A stretch of DNA of 25,533 nt from a virus: IMG/VR virus record IMGVR_UViG_3300005664_000075, positions 1-25,533 of that record, one strand, 5' to 3'. The notes below the pieces were generated by a model. It saw only the letters and a program-made list of their open reading frames with translations. It did not search any database and had not been told where the DNA came from. The position numbers and the translations under genes are program-made. Positions 13,939 to 21,334 of the stretch are shown one piece after another (the first letter of the stretch is position 1; each line of letters starts with the position of its first letter).

Positions 13939-15309
13939 TTAACGGCTAAGCCATTCCTGCACGCTCATGACGCCAGGGGCAGTTTTTCCCGTGGGGGCGG
14001 GGACTCCGGCGGGTGTCCGGGGCTTCAGCAAGGGGCTGTTGAAAGTCACGTAGCTTCCTTCATCACTGGTGAACAGATCCTTCGGCAGGGAGTAACTACC
14101 CCACCGCGGGGCTGGGTATTGGTTGGCGATCGCGGAAGCCCCGGGAGTCTTCTTGACCTCGTCGAACTGCTTCCGGGAGTCTACAAGCGTATTGTGCCCG
14201 GCCATCATCGCCAGCCCCGCTGCGTGTTGGATAACTTCCGGTGTCAGGTTGATGTTCCCCGCCGAAGCTTCCTTCAAGAACAGGATATCCGCGTCCGAGA
14301 ACGAACCTTTCATCTTCTGCCCGGCTTCCAGGGCATTTGTCGCCATATCCTTCATCAGGGCCTGCGTCTTCGCGGCGGCATCCGGGCCAGCAAAGCCCAA
14401 TTTCGTCGCGAGAGAGGCCACGCCGGTTCCAGCTCCCGCGCCAAATCCTTGGATCACTTGAGGATCTTTGGAAAGCTGCATAATTCGATTCCCAGTCTCA
14501 ATCATGCCGCGACTGGACTGCATTTGCTCCCGCAGTGGGCCCAGCAACTTCACCGAGTTCTCGATAGCGGCCTTGTTCCCTTGCGTGTCGATGTTGATGG
14601 TCTGGCCAGATCCCATGGGGATGGTTTCATTGGTGCGGGTGTTTTTGCGCACCAGCATCGGGCGGCCATCGGCTCCTGTGATAACATAAGGATCAGTCCA
14701 GCTATCTTGTTGTTTCGCCGAACCCTTCAGTCGGCTGGGGTCGAGTGTAAGCGCGGCCTCTTTTGTAGAGTCCGGAGTGAACTTCCCCTCACCAGCGAGT
14801 TTCAACAGCTCAATCGGAGTCAGGGAAGACTTGCCCTGATTCTGCAGGTCCATCTTTCCGAGTTCCTGCAGTGGGGCGATGCCGGATGTCAGAGCTTGGA
14901 TAGCAGCACGCCGCGGGTCCGGTGCAACCGCTTCCGTCAGATTCCCAGAAATCTGCCCCATTTCAGGGTTAGTTGGGTCAGCTGGTAAAGGGCCTACCAT
15001 AGGCACAGCTGAGGCACCTTCTCGCGTAGCAAAATACTTTTCCATTCCGTCAGCAAGCATAGAGTTGTACTTACTGCGAAGTTCCGCCCCACTGGTCTGC
15101 ACCTCATCCTGCATTTTCTTTGCAAGTAGGGCATTGATAATTGGGGAAACAGCTCCCAATAGACCAGGACTGACGTAATGCCCACTGACCATTTGGCCTT
15201 GCTGCGGGGTCCGAGCCTGCTGCATGAGCATCTCCGCCAATTGGCGTTTTTGGTCCAATTGCTCCTGAGATCCGGTGAGATCAAACGGAAGTGTCATGGG
15301 CTGACTCAT
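13939..15309 (-). CDS. Internal virion/ejection protein candidate, 456 aa
   Basis: The 456-residue protein has a Gln-rich N-terminal helix (EQLDQKRQLAEMLMQQA). A segment VSPGLLGAVSPIINALLA (about 47-64) resembles those near the N-terminus of many podovirus internal proteins. The central part is a long helical region (LLGPLREQMQSSRGMIETGNR and onward) with a small Gly/Ala-rich stretch, and the C-terminus is Pro-rich, ending VQEWLSR. No enzymatic motif is visible. It has a GGAGG site and starts with an ATGA overlap to the gene before it. It is most likely one of a set of two or three ejected proteins. Confidence 0.65.
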   Translation of the reverse strand: MSQPMTLPFDLTGSQEQLDQKRQLAEMLMQQARTPQQGQMVSGHYVSPGLLGAVSPIINALLAKKMQDEVQTSGAELRSKYNSMLADGMEKYFATREGASAVPMVGPLPADPTNPEMGQISGNLTEAVAPDPRRAAIQALTSGIAPLQELGKMDLQNQGKSSLTPIELLKLAGEGKFTPDSTKEAALTLDPSRLKGSAKQQDSWTDPYVITGADGRPMLVRKNTRTNETIPMGSGQTINIDTQGNKAAIENSVKLLGPLREQMQSSRGMIETGNRIMQLSKDPQVIQGFGAGAGTGVASLATKLGFAGPDAAAKTQALMKDMATNALEAGQKMKGSFSDADILFLKEASAGNINLTPEVIQHAAGLAMMAGHNTLVDSRKQFDEVKKTPGASAIANQYPAPRWGSYSLPKDLFTSDEGSYVTFNSPLLKPRTPAGVPAPTGKTAPGVMSVQEWLSR

Positions 15310-16295
15310 GGGCGGCCTCCAATGTCAGAATAATTCACCATCAAATACCCGCTGGGGTGTGCCTGGACGGAATCTGGATAGACAGAGGCAACTTCGTCTG
15401 CCATGTACCCTCGTTCAGATTTCCCACCTATCGTATATTCATATACAGACAGTCCACTAGAGGACGTACCGACACGGCGAATATTTGATTTCAAGCGGCG
15501 ATCGCTGAAAGCATACATAGCAGCGGCAGCCAGTGAAGCTGCTGTGCCCATATTAGCAGAGGTTTGTGCGTTAGCGGCATTGGTACCGCCGAGATCGGCT
15601 TGATATTTCTGCATGAGGGCGCTGGCTAGATCTGGCGTTGTGCCTGTGTTCAAAGATGTGGGTTGAGTGCCATTAGCAGCGGCCAGCAGACTAGCGATGC
15701 GGCTAACAGTATTGGTCTGAGCGGACTCTGCACCGATGGTGGCGTTATTGGCGGCTGTCGCGTAGGCACCTTGCTGAGTTTGGCGCAGGTTACGCAGTTC
15801 TCGGTCATAGGCCTCGGACCCAGGAGCCAGACCTTGATTCTGCAGCTGCGTTTCAAGGGCCTTTGCCTGATCCCCAAAGTTCTGATCTAGGTACTGAATC
15901 TGCTTACCGTAGATAGCATCAGCTACAGCCTTTGACCCCCCGGAAAGACCGGAAAGCTGATCCGTTACAGCCTGCCCCGCTCCCAGCTGCCCCTGCACTT
16001 CAGTGTCATACAACTTCTGTTGCTCAGGTGACAGTGTCGTTTTCCGCATGTAATCCCCTAACTGAGGATTATTCGGGTCCGCCCCCGGACGTAAAGTCCA
16101 TTCCACAGACCCAAAAGGGCCGCTTTCGTTAAAGCGACTGACGTTAGTGGTCTGCATAGCCGCTTTTGTCAGGTCGGGGGACTCTGGGGAATCTTGCTTT
16201 CCAAACATACCGCCAAGACTTTTAGCTGCCACTGGTATTGCCACGGGCCCTGGTATGGAGGAAGTTTTAACCAAAGAGGTAAGAGAGTCACCCAT
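15306..16295 (-). CDS. Internal/tail protein with short S74-like C-terminal domain, 329 aa
   Basis: I chose the ATG at 16295, which follows AAAGG at a good distance, over a GTG three codons upstream. Residues 1-60 are linker-like, and 90-215 are helical and Gln/Ala-rich (a probable internal virion protein body). Residues about 264-329 resemble a minimal Peptidase_S74 chaperone: S264-D-RRLKSNIRRVG, then GLSVYEY, RGYMADEVASVYPDSV and VNYSDIG. In full-length S74 domains the Ser before Asp is the self-cleavage residue and the domain trimerises the preceding fibre. Here only about 65 residues remain against roughly 100-150 usually, so cleavage is uncertain. It overlaps the gene upstream by 8 bases and the one downstream by ATGA. 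Confidence 0.7.
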   Translation of the reverse strand: MGDSLTSLVKTSSIPGPVAIPVAAKSLGGMFGKQDSPESPDLTKAAMQTTNVSRFNESGPFGSVEWTLRPGADPNNPQLGDYMRKTTLSPEQQKLYDTEVQGQLGAGQAVTDQLSGLSGGSKAVADAIYGKQIQYLDQNFGDQAKALETQLQNQGLAPGSEAYDRELRNLRQTQQGAYATAANNATIGAESAQTNTVSRIASLLAAANGTQPTSLNTGTTPDLASALMQKYQADLGGTNAANAQTSANMGTAASLAAAAMYAFSDRRLKSNIRRVGTSSSGLSVYEYTIGGKSERGYMADEVASVYPDSVQAHPSGYLMVNYSDIGGRP

Positions 16296-16728
16296 TTTCA
16301 GCACCTTTATGCGGTTGCAGCCATTTGCAGTGTTCCTTGCGCATGACGAATACGATCAAATCACCTTGTGGGTGCGCGTCTTTCAGCACAGCTTCCTGCT
16401 TAAACCCAAGGCGTTTGTTGAACTCTACAGCGGCTTCGTTGGAGGAAGCAACCATCCCGGTGATACGCTTGACTTTCAGCTGCTCGAAGGGGTAGTGAAA
16501 GATGAAACGCAAAAAGTCCCGGGTTGGCCAGGACTTTCCGGGGACCGAGGCTATGTGAGCCCCGATATTCGCGCCGTTGTAGCCTTCGTAGATAACACCT
16601 GCCATGATACCGGTGTCTACGGAAAAGAGACCAACTGTAGTGCTGGTCGCCGGGGACCATACAGTCCCAACTCGACTGGCAACCCAGGGCCCAACGGCAC
16701 TGTCATGACCAGTGAGGATGTGTCTCAC
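16288..16728 (-). CDS. GNAT-family N-acetyltransferase
   Basis: I chose the GTG at 16728, which forms a GTGA overlap with the preceding stop and has CGGAGG upstream; an in-frame ATG at 16770 lies deeper inside the neighbour. The 146-residue protein has the GNAT pattern: a beta strand GVIYEGY, a region for acetyl-CoA (GKSWPTRDFLRFIFHYPFEQ) without a strict Q/RxxGxG/A, then VKRITGMVASSNEAAVEFNKRLGF (N97, LGF 107-109) and QEAVL. This is the typical RimJ/RimL-like end. It transfers acetyl from acetyl-CoA to an amine; the substrate is unknown. Its place among virion genes suggests modification of a virion protein or of a host factor, but this is inference. Confidence 0.85.
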   Translation of the reverse strand: MRHILTGHDSAVGPWVASRVGTVWSPATSTTVGLFSVDTGIMAGVIYEGYNGANIGAHIASVPGKSWPTRDFLRFIFHYPFEQLKVKRITGMVASSNEAAVEFNKRLGFKQEAVLKDAHPQGDLIVFVMRKEHCKWLQPHKGAENG

Positions 16729-18290
16729 AGTACGCCTCCGAGCTGAAAGACGAAGTCTGTTGATGACCATGCAATGGTAGCATCACTGGAGGATGCCTGC
16801 AAGCCTAGTGCTGCTGCGAAGAAAGGGTTACAGGGAACTGTGGCCCAATTACGAGAAGTTTCTCTGTCCGACGCCCATTCGGCGGAGTCCCAGAGTGCGT
16901 CAGTAGCATCCCACTCGTAGCCGGCAGAGCTTGCAGAAGCGGGGGCAGATAGAAAGGAAGAAAGTGCGAAATCCGGGTCCAGGCTCAAACTCAAGTTTAC
17001 GCTGCCAGAAGTGGAGATCGTGGGGCGTATCAGGGAAGAGTGCTTCTGCTGCCCCCTGGAACGGAAATAGTTATAAGCTTGCCGAGCATTGCCTTGAATA
17101 GCCTCGCCGAAGTCACTGGTACCTGTCCAAGCTTTTGCGACATTGGTAAGGGAGGCGAAATAGAGCTGCTTGTCGAATACAAGCCAATCGTTCGCGTAGA
17201 TTCCTTGAAACTTACACCAAGCTCCGGTGATGGAGTTCATGACATACTGCTCGGAGTAGTCAGTTGAGATGGGAACGTTGACGAGAACGAAACTGCCTTG
17301 TGGAAACACGCAGACACCCCAGCCGGAGTTGCCGCCGTAAAGGCTTGCGGATTCCGTGAAGGCAGTGTCGATCTTCGCTGTGAGGGACTGTGCGCGGTCA
17401 ATAGTGGCCGATTGCAGGGCCTTTGACATTGGGAACAGGCCGTTCTGGGAGAGGATCAAGAGATCACCGCCGTACTGGGCGAAGCAGTTCAGCCCAAGAG
17501 GCTCCCCTATGTAGTACAACCCGACTTTGGCGAAGGTCGAAGAGCTGGCTGGATCCGTGCCTTTGTACACGGCAACCTGCCCTTTAGAGGACATGAAGAC
17601 AGTGTAGTCGTCCGCACCGTCGCCGCCGTCGATCGTCCATGACGCCATGGCGGTCAGATGCCCGCCAAGTGTGAATACTTCACCAAGCGGGAATTCCGTG
17701 AGAGCACCACCGATGGAAGCCGCCGGCAGGTACCAAGCAGACGTAGAATTCTTCTGCACGAACCACAGCCTGCGCTTCAAGACAGCCACGTATGAGAGGG
17801 AGGTCGTAGCCAGCCCGGTGATGGCAGGTGTAGTCGTGCCGTCGATAGAGGCCCAGGAAGTGCCATCGTAGAGCTTTAACTTGTCCGTGCCGTTAACTGC
17901 TACGAGATACGTGCCGCCCGCTACGGAAATGTTTGTGTGAATGAAGAATCCATTTGTGCAGGTGTCTACGGAAGCCCCAACCGCTCCACTGGAAGTTACT
18001 GAATAGATGTCGGTGCTGGTAGCGGCAAACAGCTTTTCCGTGGACGGGCCGTTCCAGTCCAGGAGTGTCAGTGGTTCCGAAGCAAACCCGGTGGCCCAAT
18101 CAGCACAGCCCTTTCGCAGAACCACATCCGAGGCCATTGGGTACCAGTTTTCCAGGATAACCGCATCGGTTTCCTTCATATTGGCCAAAGGATCTCGGGC
18201 ATTCCACCCGCCCACCGGGGGCGGCAGGGAATAAGTAGAGGCCTTCTTGAGGCCTCTTGATGCACGTTTGATGGCTGGTTGGCGGATCAT
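16725..18290 (-). CDS. Tail nozzle / DNA stabilisation-type protein, 521 aa
   Basis: I chose ATG 18290, which overlaps the preceding stop (ATGA) and follows GGAA; a TTG at 18302 is an alternative. The 521-residue protein is rich in beta strands, Gly, Ser, Thr and Trp. It starts with a basic N-terminus and PPPVGGWNARDPLANM, then AVILENWYP, which resembles the opening of podovirus tail nozzle or P22 gp10-type stabilisation proteins. Repeating strands such as KLKLYDGTSW, RLWFVQKNSTSAWYL and QVAVYKGTDP suggest a beta-propeller-like body. It likely plugs or extends the short tail below the adaptor. The call rests on pattern, size and position after the adaptor gene. Confidence 0.7.
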   Translation of the reverse strand: MIRQPAIKRASRGLKKASTYSLPPPVGGWNARDPLANMKETDAVILENWYPMASDVVLRKGCADWATGFASEPLTLLDWNGPSTEKLFAATSTDIYSVTSSGAVGASVDTCTNGFFIHTNISVAGGTYLVAVNGTDKLKLYDGTSWASIDGTTTPAITGLATTSLSYVAVLKRRLWFVQKNSTSAWYLPAASIGGALTEFPLGEVFTLGGHLTAMASWTIDGGDGADDYTVFMSSKGQVAVYKGTDPASSSTFAKVGLYYIGEPLGLNCFAQYGGDLLILSQNGLFPMSKALQSATIDRAQSLTAKIDTAFTESASLYGGNSGWGVCVFPQGSFVLVNVPISTDYSEQYVMNSITGAWCKFQGIYANDWLVFDKQLYFASLTNVAKAWTGTSDFGEAIQGNARQAYNYFRSRGQQKHSSLIRPTISTSGSVNLSLSLDPDFALSSFLSAPASASSAGYEWDATDALWDSAEWASDRETSRNWATVPCNPFFAAALGLQASSSDATIAWSSTDFVFQLGGVL

Positions 18291-19006
18291 GATACGTTCC
18301 AATTTCCAGATGGGACGAAGATTCCAGGCTGAAAGTCCGTAGCCCCGCCGTCCATCATAAGTGTCGGTTTGGTGGCATCACGGGAAGCGAGATCGGCCCC
18401 CATAGCCTCGTAACGATTGAACTCTTCTGCGTAGTCGAGCCCCTTTTCAGCCTTCCACTTCCAACGCAGTCCAGCAAGGAGCAGCTTATCATCCAGCAAG
18501 AAAACGTCAGTATCAGCCTGAAACGAACTTTGCAGGGAACCGTCTTCTGCCATAATGCACAGAGTCGTAAAGGCCTCGAAGACACAATTATGACCCGCAG
18601 CTGCCGGGGGACTGAACAACAAGCGATCACCGCGTATGCGGTATTTGTAGAAAGGCCCTGTCGTCGGGAGTGCCTTAATTGCCTGCCATTTTGAGCCTGT
18701 CATCGGCCCGAAGATCGGCAACCGCAGAGTGCGATTGAAGATAGTCTGCTGAGAGATTTTATTGAAAGCGGCCCGACTGAGCCCCATGACGCTGAAGATA
18801 TCCCCTTGGTCTTCGCCAGAGGATGTGGTAAAGAGAACTTCCTTTGCCAATGTCTGCCACTCCCACCGCATTGTGATGTCTTCACAGACTTCATTCAACA
18901 TGGCGATGATTTGCAGAACTTGCGTGTCCGGACTGGAAATCGCGTAGGAAGGACGCGTAAGACCAGTTCGATCACAGAAAGTTTGGGCAAAGGCTAGGAG
19001 GTTCAT
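18287..19006 (-). CDS. Tail adaptor / head-tail connector protein, 239 aa
   Basis: The 239-residue protein has an N-terminal helical part (AFAQTFCDRTGL, LQIIAMLNEVCEDITMRWEWQTL) and a beta-rich centre (FYKYRIRGDRLLFSPPAAAGHNCVFEAF). The C-terminal helix (GLDYAEEFNRYEAMGADL) completes the arrangement of P22 gp4/T7 gp11-type adaptors, which form a 12-fold ring between portal and nozzle. No Shine-Dalgarno is visible; the start lies only 6 bases after the previous stop, so reinitiation is likely. It overlaps the nozzle gene by ATGA, in the expected order. Confidence 0.75.
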   Translation of the reverse strand: MNLLAFAQTFCDRTGLTRPSYAISSPDTQVLQIIAMLNEVCEDITMRWEWQTLAKEVLFTTSSGEDQGDIFSVMGLSRAAFNKISQQTIFNRTLRLPIFGPMTGSKWQAIKALPTTGPFYKYRIRGDRLLFSPPAAAGHNCVFEAFTTLCIMAEDGSLQSSFQADTDVFLLDDKLLLAGLRWKWKAEKGLDYAEEFNRYEAMGADLASRDATKPTLMMDGGATDFQPGIFVPSGNWNVS

Positions 19007-19012
19007 GATTGA

Positions 19013-19657
19013 TTACAGCTTAGAGGCGCCGGAATTAGGAACCTTGGGGTCGACGCCGGTGGTCTGTGGGAGGTCCAGCTTGGCCAGCAAGGGGGCAAAC
19101 TTTTCCAGCTGCTCCGTCAGTGAATCTACCCGCAGTTGCAAGTCAGCGTTCTGCTGCTTGAGCGCGGCAACCTCTTCGGCCCGAGCGCCGGAGCCGCCAG
19201 CAGCTGCCATCCACTCAACTGCGCGATTCTTGAGAGAGCGGGCTCCCATACCGAGGCGCGCCAGGACCTCTTCGTTCGCAGCGGCGAGATCTTCGATTGT
19301 GCGGACACCGCCGGCGAGCAGGGTTTTCACCTGTGCAGGGCTTGCTGCTGGCCAATTCACGATCGCGTGACCGTTTTCAGGGATCTCATTCCCTTCCTTC
19401 CAGATCCGGTAGCGGGTCTTGAAGCCATCGAGCCAGACAGGGTTGAAGCGATCTTCGCGGACCTGTTGTTCCAGGTGGGGAAACCACTCATCCACCACTC
19501 GTTCGATACGGTCCTTGGAACCTTGCGGAGTGATGATTGCGTAATCGACGTTCTTGACGGAGTACACGCCAGTTTCGATGGTCTTCGCCCGGTCTTCCTC
19601 AGCACGCACCTCGAAGGTGACATACGGAGGACGGGCTTCTGCGACTGCAATGCTCAT
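19013..19657 (-). CDS. Helix-hairpin-helix / coiled-coil protein of the head gene cluster, 214 aa
   Basis: The N-terminal 100 residues are mixed alpha/beta (PYVTFEVRAEED, YAIITPQGSKDRIERVVDEWF). Residues 107-150 have the form of a helix-hairpin-helix unit (LLAGGVRTIEDLAAANEEVLARLGMG). Residues about 156-195 form a coiled coil (EEVAALKQQNADLQLRV). GGGGAAG precedes the ATG. The position between capsid/decoration and adaptor genes suggests a virion or assembly role; HhH units often touch DNA or other subunits. I do not know a specific family function. Confidence 0.7.
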   Translation of the reverse strand: MSIAVAEARPPYVTFEVRAEEDRAKTIETGVYSVKNVDYAIITPQGSKDRIERVVDEWFPHLEQQVREDRFNPVWLDGFKTRYRIWKEGNEIPENGHAIVNWPAASPAQVKTLLAGGVRTIEDLAAANEEVLARLGMGARSLKNRAVEWMAAAGGSGARAEEVAALKQQNADLQLRVDSLTEQLEKFAPLLAKLDLPQTTGVDPKVPNSGASKL

Positions 19658-19709
19658 GATGACTTCCCCAGGAAGTTAAAGGGTTGAAGATATGTTGTAG
19701 GAGACCCCC

Positions 19710-19767
19710 AAAAAACCCAGGACCGGCCGGGAACCCCCAACCCTAAGCCCTGGGAAACGCCCTGGGG
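19710..19767 (-). terminator. Terminator-like double hairpin after the decoration gene
   Basis: On the - strand CCCAGGG-CGTTT-CCCAGGG (19767 to about 19748) can fold into 6 pairs around an A-A mismatch. It is followed by a GC hairpin with CCCGG and CCTGGG (19731-19716) and a run of six T (19715-19710). A hairpin plus T-run is the form of an intrinsic terminator. It lies in the largest gap of the late block (19658-19781) and would reduce transcription from capsid genes into tail genes. On the + strand the segment shows a direct repeat GCCCTGGG twice, four bases apart. Confidence 0.55.
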
Positions 19768-19781
19768 AGGCGGAACGTTTT

Positions 19782-20264
19782 TTAGCCGTTGCCGTTGGCG
19801 CAAGGACGGGCCAGCTGCGCTGTAGCGAAACCGGCGGACGGGGTGCCATCAGCGGTCTTGAAACGCATACAGTCGATCTTGTCGGTCGCAACGACGGCGT
19901 CGTCCAGGGTGCCGGCAGTTGCAGTCAGGTAGCATGCGCCGCCTGCGGCAACTGTGCCAGCCTTGACGATGGCAGAACCAGCGATCTGGTACCAGCCATA
20001 CTGACTGGCCACGTTGGCCGACATGGCGATGGCGACAGGGCCGCGATCATTGGCCACAGCACGCTTGGTCGTGTTGGCGTAAGTGTCGTAAATGACCGCT
20101 TCGCCGACAGCCGTCGAGGCCAGGCCCTTGAGGTAGATGAACTCGCCTTCGCCGTAGGTTGTGTCGTAAGCGTGGGCGCGGGTGCCGATCGGATGGTTCT
20201 GAACGGTGGAGGTGACTGCGATGTCCTGCAGGCCTGCCTTGGGATCTGTGAACTTGTAAGCCAT
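19782..20264 (-). CDS. Head decoration (cement) protein, 160 aa
   Basis: This small beta-rich, Ala/Gly/Thr-rich protein follows the capsid gene. Patterns such as GEGEFIYLKGLASTAVGEAVIYD, GPVAIAMSANVASQYGWYQI and ACYLTATAGTLDDAVVATDKI are those seen in phage capsid decoration proteins encoded next to major capsid genes. It likely binds the capsid surface after expansion to stabilise it. It has a TGGAGT ribosome-binding site. A hairpin between it and the capsid gene may lower its transcript or stabilise capsid mRNA. Confidence 0.75.
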   Translation of the reverse strand: MAYKFTDPKAGLQDIAVTSTVQNHPIGTRAHAYDTTYGEGEFIYLKGLASTAVGEAVIYDTYANTTKRAVANDRGPVAIAMSANVASQYGWYQIAGSAIVKAGTVAAGGACYLTATAGTLDDAVVATDKIDCMRFKTADGTPSAGFATAQLARPCANGNG

Positions 20265-20291
20265 GATGTGACTCCAGAGAAAGTGAAACGA

Positions 20292-20319
20292 GGCCGCGTT
20301 ATTGGTGGATAACGCGGCC
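20292..20319 (-). repeat. Perfect 11-bp inverted repeat between capsid and decoration genes
   Basis: GGCCGCGTTAT (20292-20302) and ATAACGCGGCC (20309-20319) are exact reverse complements with a 6-base loop. On the - strand it is followed by TCGTTTCAC, a weak T-run, so it is either a partial terminator or a stabilising hairpin at the 3' end of capsid mRNA. Confidence 0.75.
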
Positions 20320-20327
20320 GTGTTGCA

Positions 20328-21311
20328 TTAGGCCTTCATGACGCCTTGCAGGTGACGGTTCGAGCACTCCATGTTGCCCATCCAGAGGATAGGCACCACG
20401 GCGGCGTCCTGGTTGTAGGGCTTCAGCTCGTCCATGATCTCCAGGTCGGCATCCGAGTGGACAACCAGATCCAGGTAGTTCGTGTTGAGGAAGTAGCCGT
20501 GGTTGGAGGGGATGCCGGAACCGCCGTCGAAGATCACGTCAGCGTTCTTGTACTTCAGCTCGACGAAACCGCCGTTGGCCTTGGCACCCTTGGAGCCGTC
20601 AGGCGTGTAGCGCTTGATCGAGGTCTGGGACTGCTCGAAGAACGTGAAGTAGGTGTTGTCCATCACGATCAGGTCAGGCTTGTCATCACCACGAACCAGA
20701 GACAGCCACAGGGGCAGCATCAGGGATTCGATGGTCGAGGCCGATGGGGTGATGGCACCACCGCCCTGCAGAGGGGCTGCAGCGGACTGCACCTGCGACT
20801 TCCAGAACGTCCAGGTCGAGGAGTCGATACCACCAACGGTACCTGTACCGGCATCGGACACCAGAGCCTGCAGGCCGTTGATCTGGTTGGGCAGGGTGCC
20901 GTCGCTGTACACGTCGACAGAGAAGTTGTTCTTGAACGTGCGGATCGCATTCTTCATGCGAGCCTTGACCAGGTTGACAATGCGGGAACCGCCGCTGTTG
21001 ACGCGGAGTTCCATACCGCTGGCGACCACGTTGACCGCGATCTGGCGCCATTGGTACTCAGCCGAGCTGATCACGTCGCTGGCGCCGATGTTCAGCACAT
21101 CGTAGCCAGAGTAACGCTGGTAGGTGTTGTTCGCTGCGTAGTCCAGAGGCGTGACGATGGTCAGACCGCCGTCTTCCTTGCGATAACCGCCATTGTCGTA
21201 GATGCGACGCAGCAGGGCATTGTTGTTGCTGATGTTGTCCTTGATTTCCTTCGAGTGCTTGCGGAAGGTCGTGGACACCAGTTCGGTGAAAACTGCATTG
21301 GGAGAAGCCAT
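20328..21311 (-). CDS. Major capsid protein
   Basis: The 327-residue protein begins with an N-terminal helical arm (FTELVSTTFRKHSKEIKDN). DGGLTIVTPLDYAANNTYQRYSGYDVLNI follows, a pattern strongly typical of a podovirus/siphovirus capsid family. The middle has KARMKNAIRTFKNNFSVDVYSDG, and the C-terminus has KPDLIVMDNTYFTFFEQSQTSIKRY and GYFLNTNYLDLVVHSDA, also typical for capsid subunits of HK97-like fold. Its place after scaffold and before decoration supports the call. The leader matches that of the tail fibre gene. I see no protease gene; cleavage of the coat is not evident. Confidence 0.9.
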   Translation of the reverse strand: MASPNAVFTELVSTTFRKHSKEIKDNISNNNALLRRIYDNGGYRKEDGGLTIVTPLDYAANNTYQRYSGYDVLNIGASDVISSAEYQWRQIAVNVVASGMELRVNSGGSRIVNLVKARMKNAIRTFKNNFSVDVYSDGTLPNQINGLQALVSDAGTGTVGGIDSSTWTFWKSQVQSAAAPLQGGGAITPSASTIESLMLPLWLSLVRGDDKPDLIVMDNTYFTFFEQSQTSIKRYTPDGSKGAKANGGFVELKYKNADVIFDGGSGIPSNHGYFLNTNYLDLVVHSDADLEIMDELKPYNQDAAVVPILWMGNMECSNRHLQGVMKA

Positions 21312-21334
21312 GATTTACCTCGTGAAGGTTATCC
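21309..21334 (-). promoter_or_regulatory. Conserved leader/ribosome-binding element of the capsid gene
   Basis: The element reads on the - strand as GGATAAC, four bases, ACGAGGTA, one base, ATC, ATG. GGATAA is also the last codon and stop of the scaffold gene. The fibre gene carries nearly the same element (11789-11814). ACGAGG is the Shine-Dalgarno. Confidence 0.45.
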
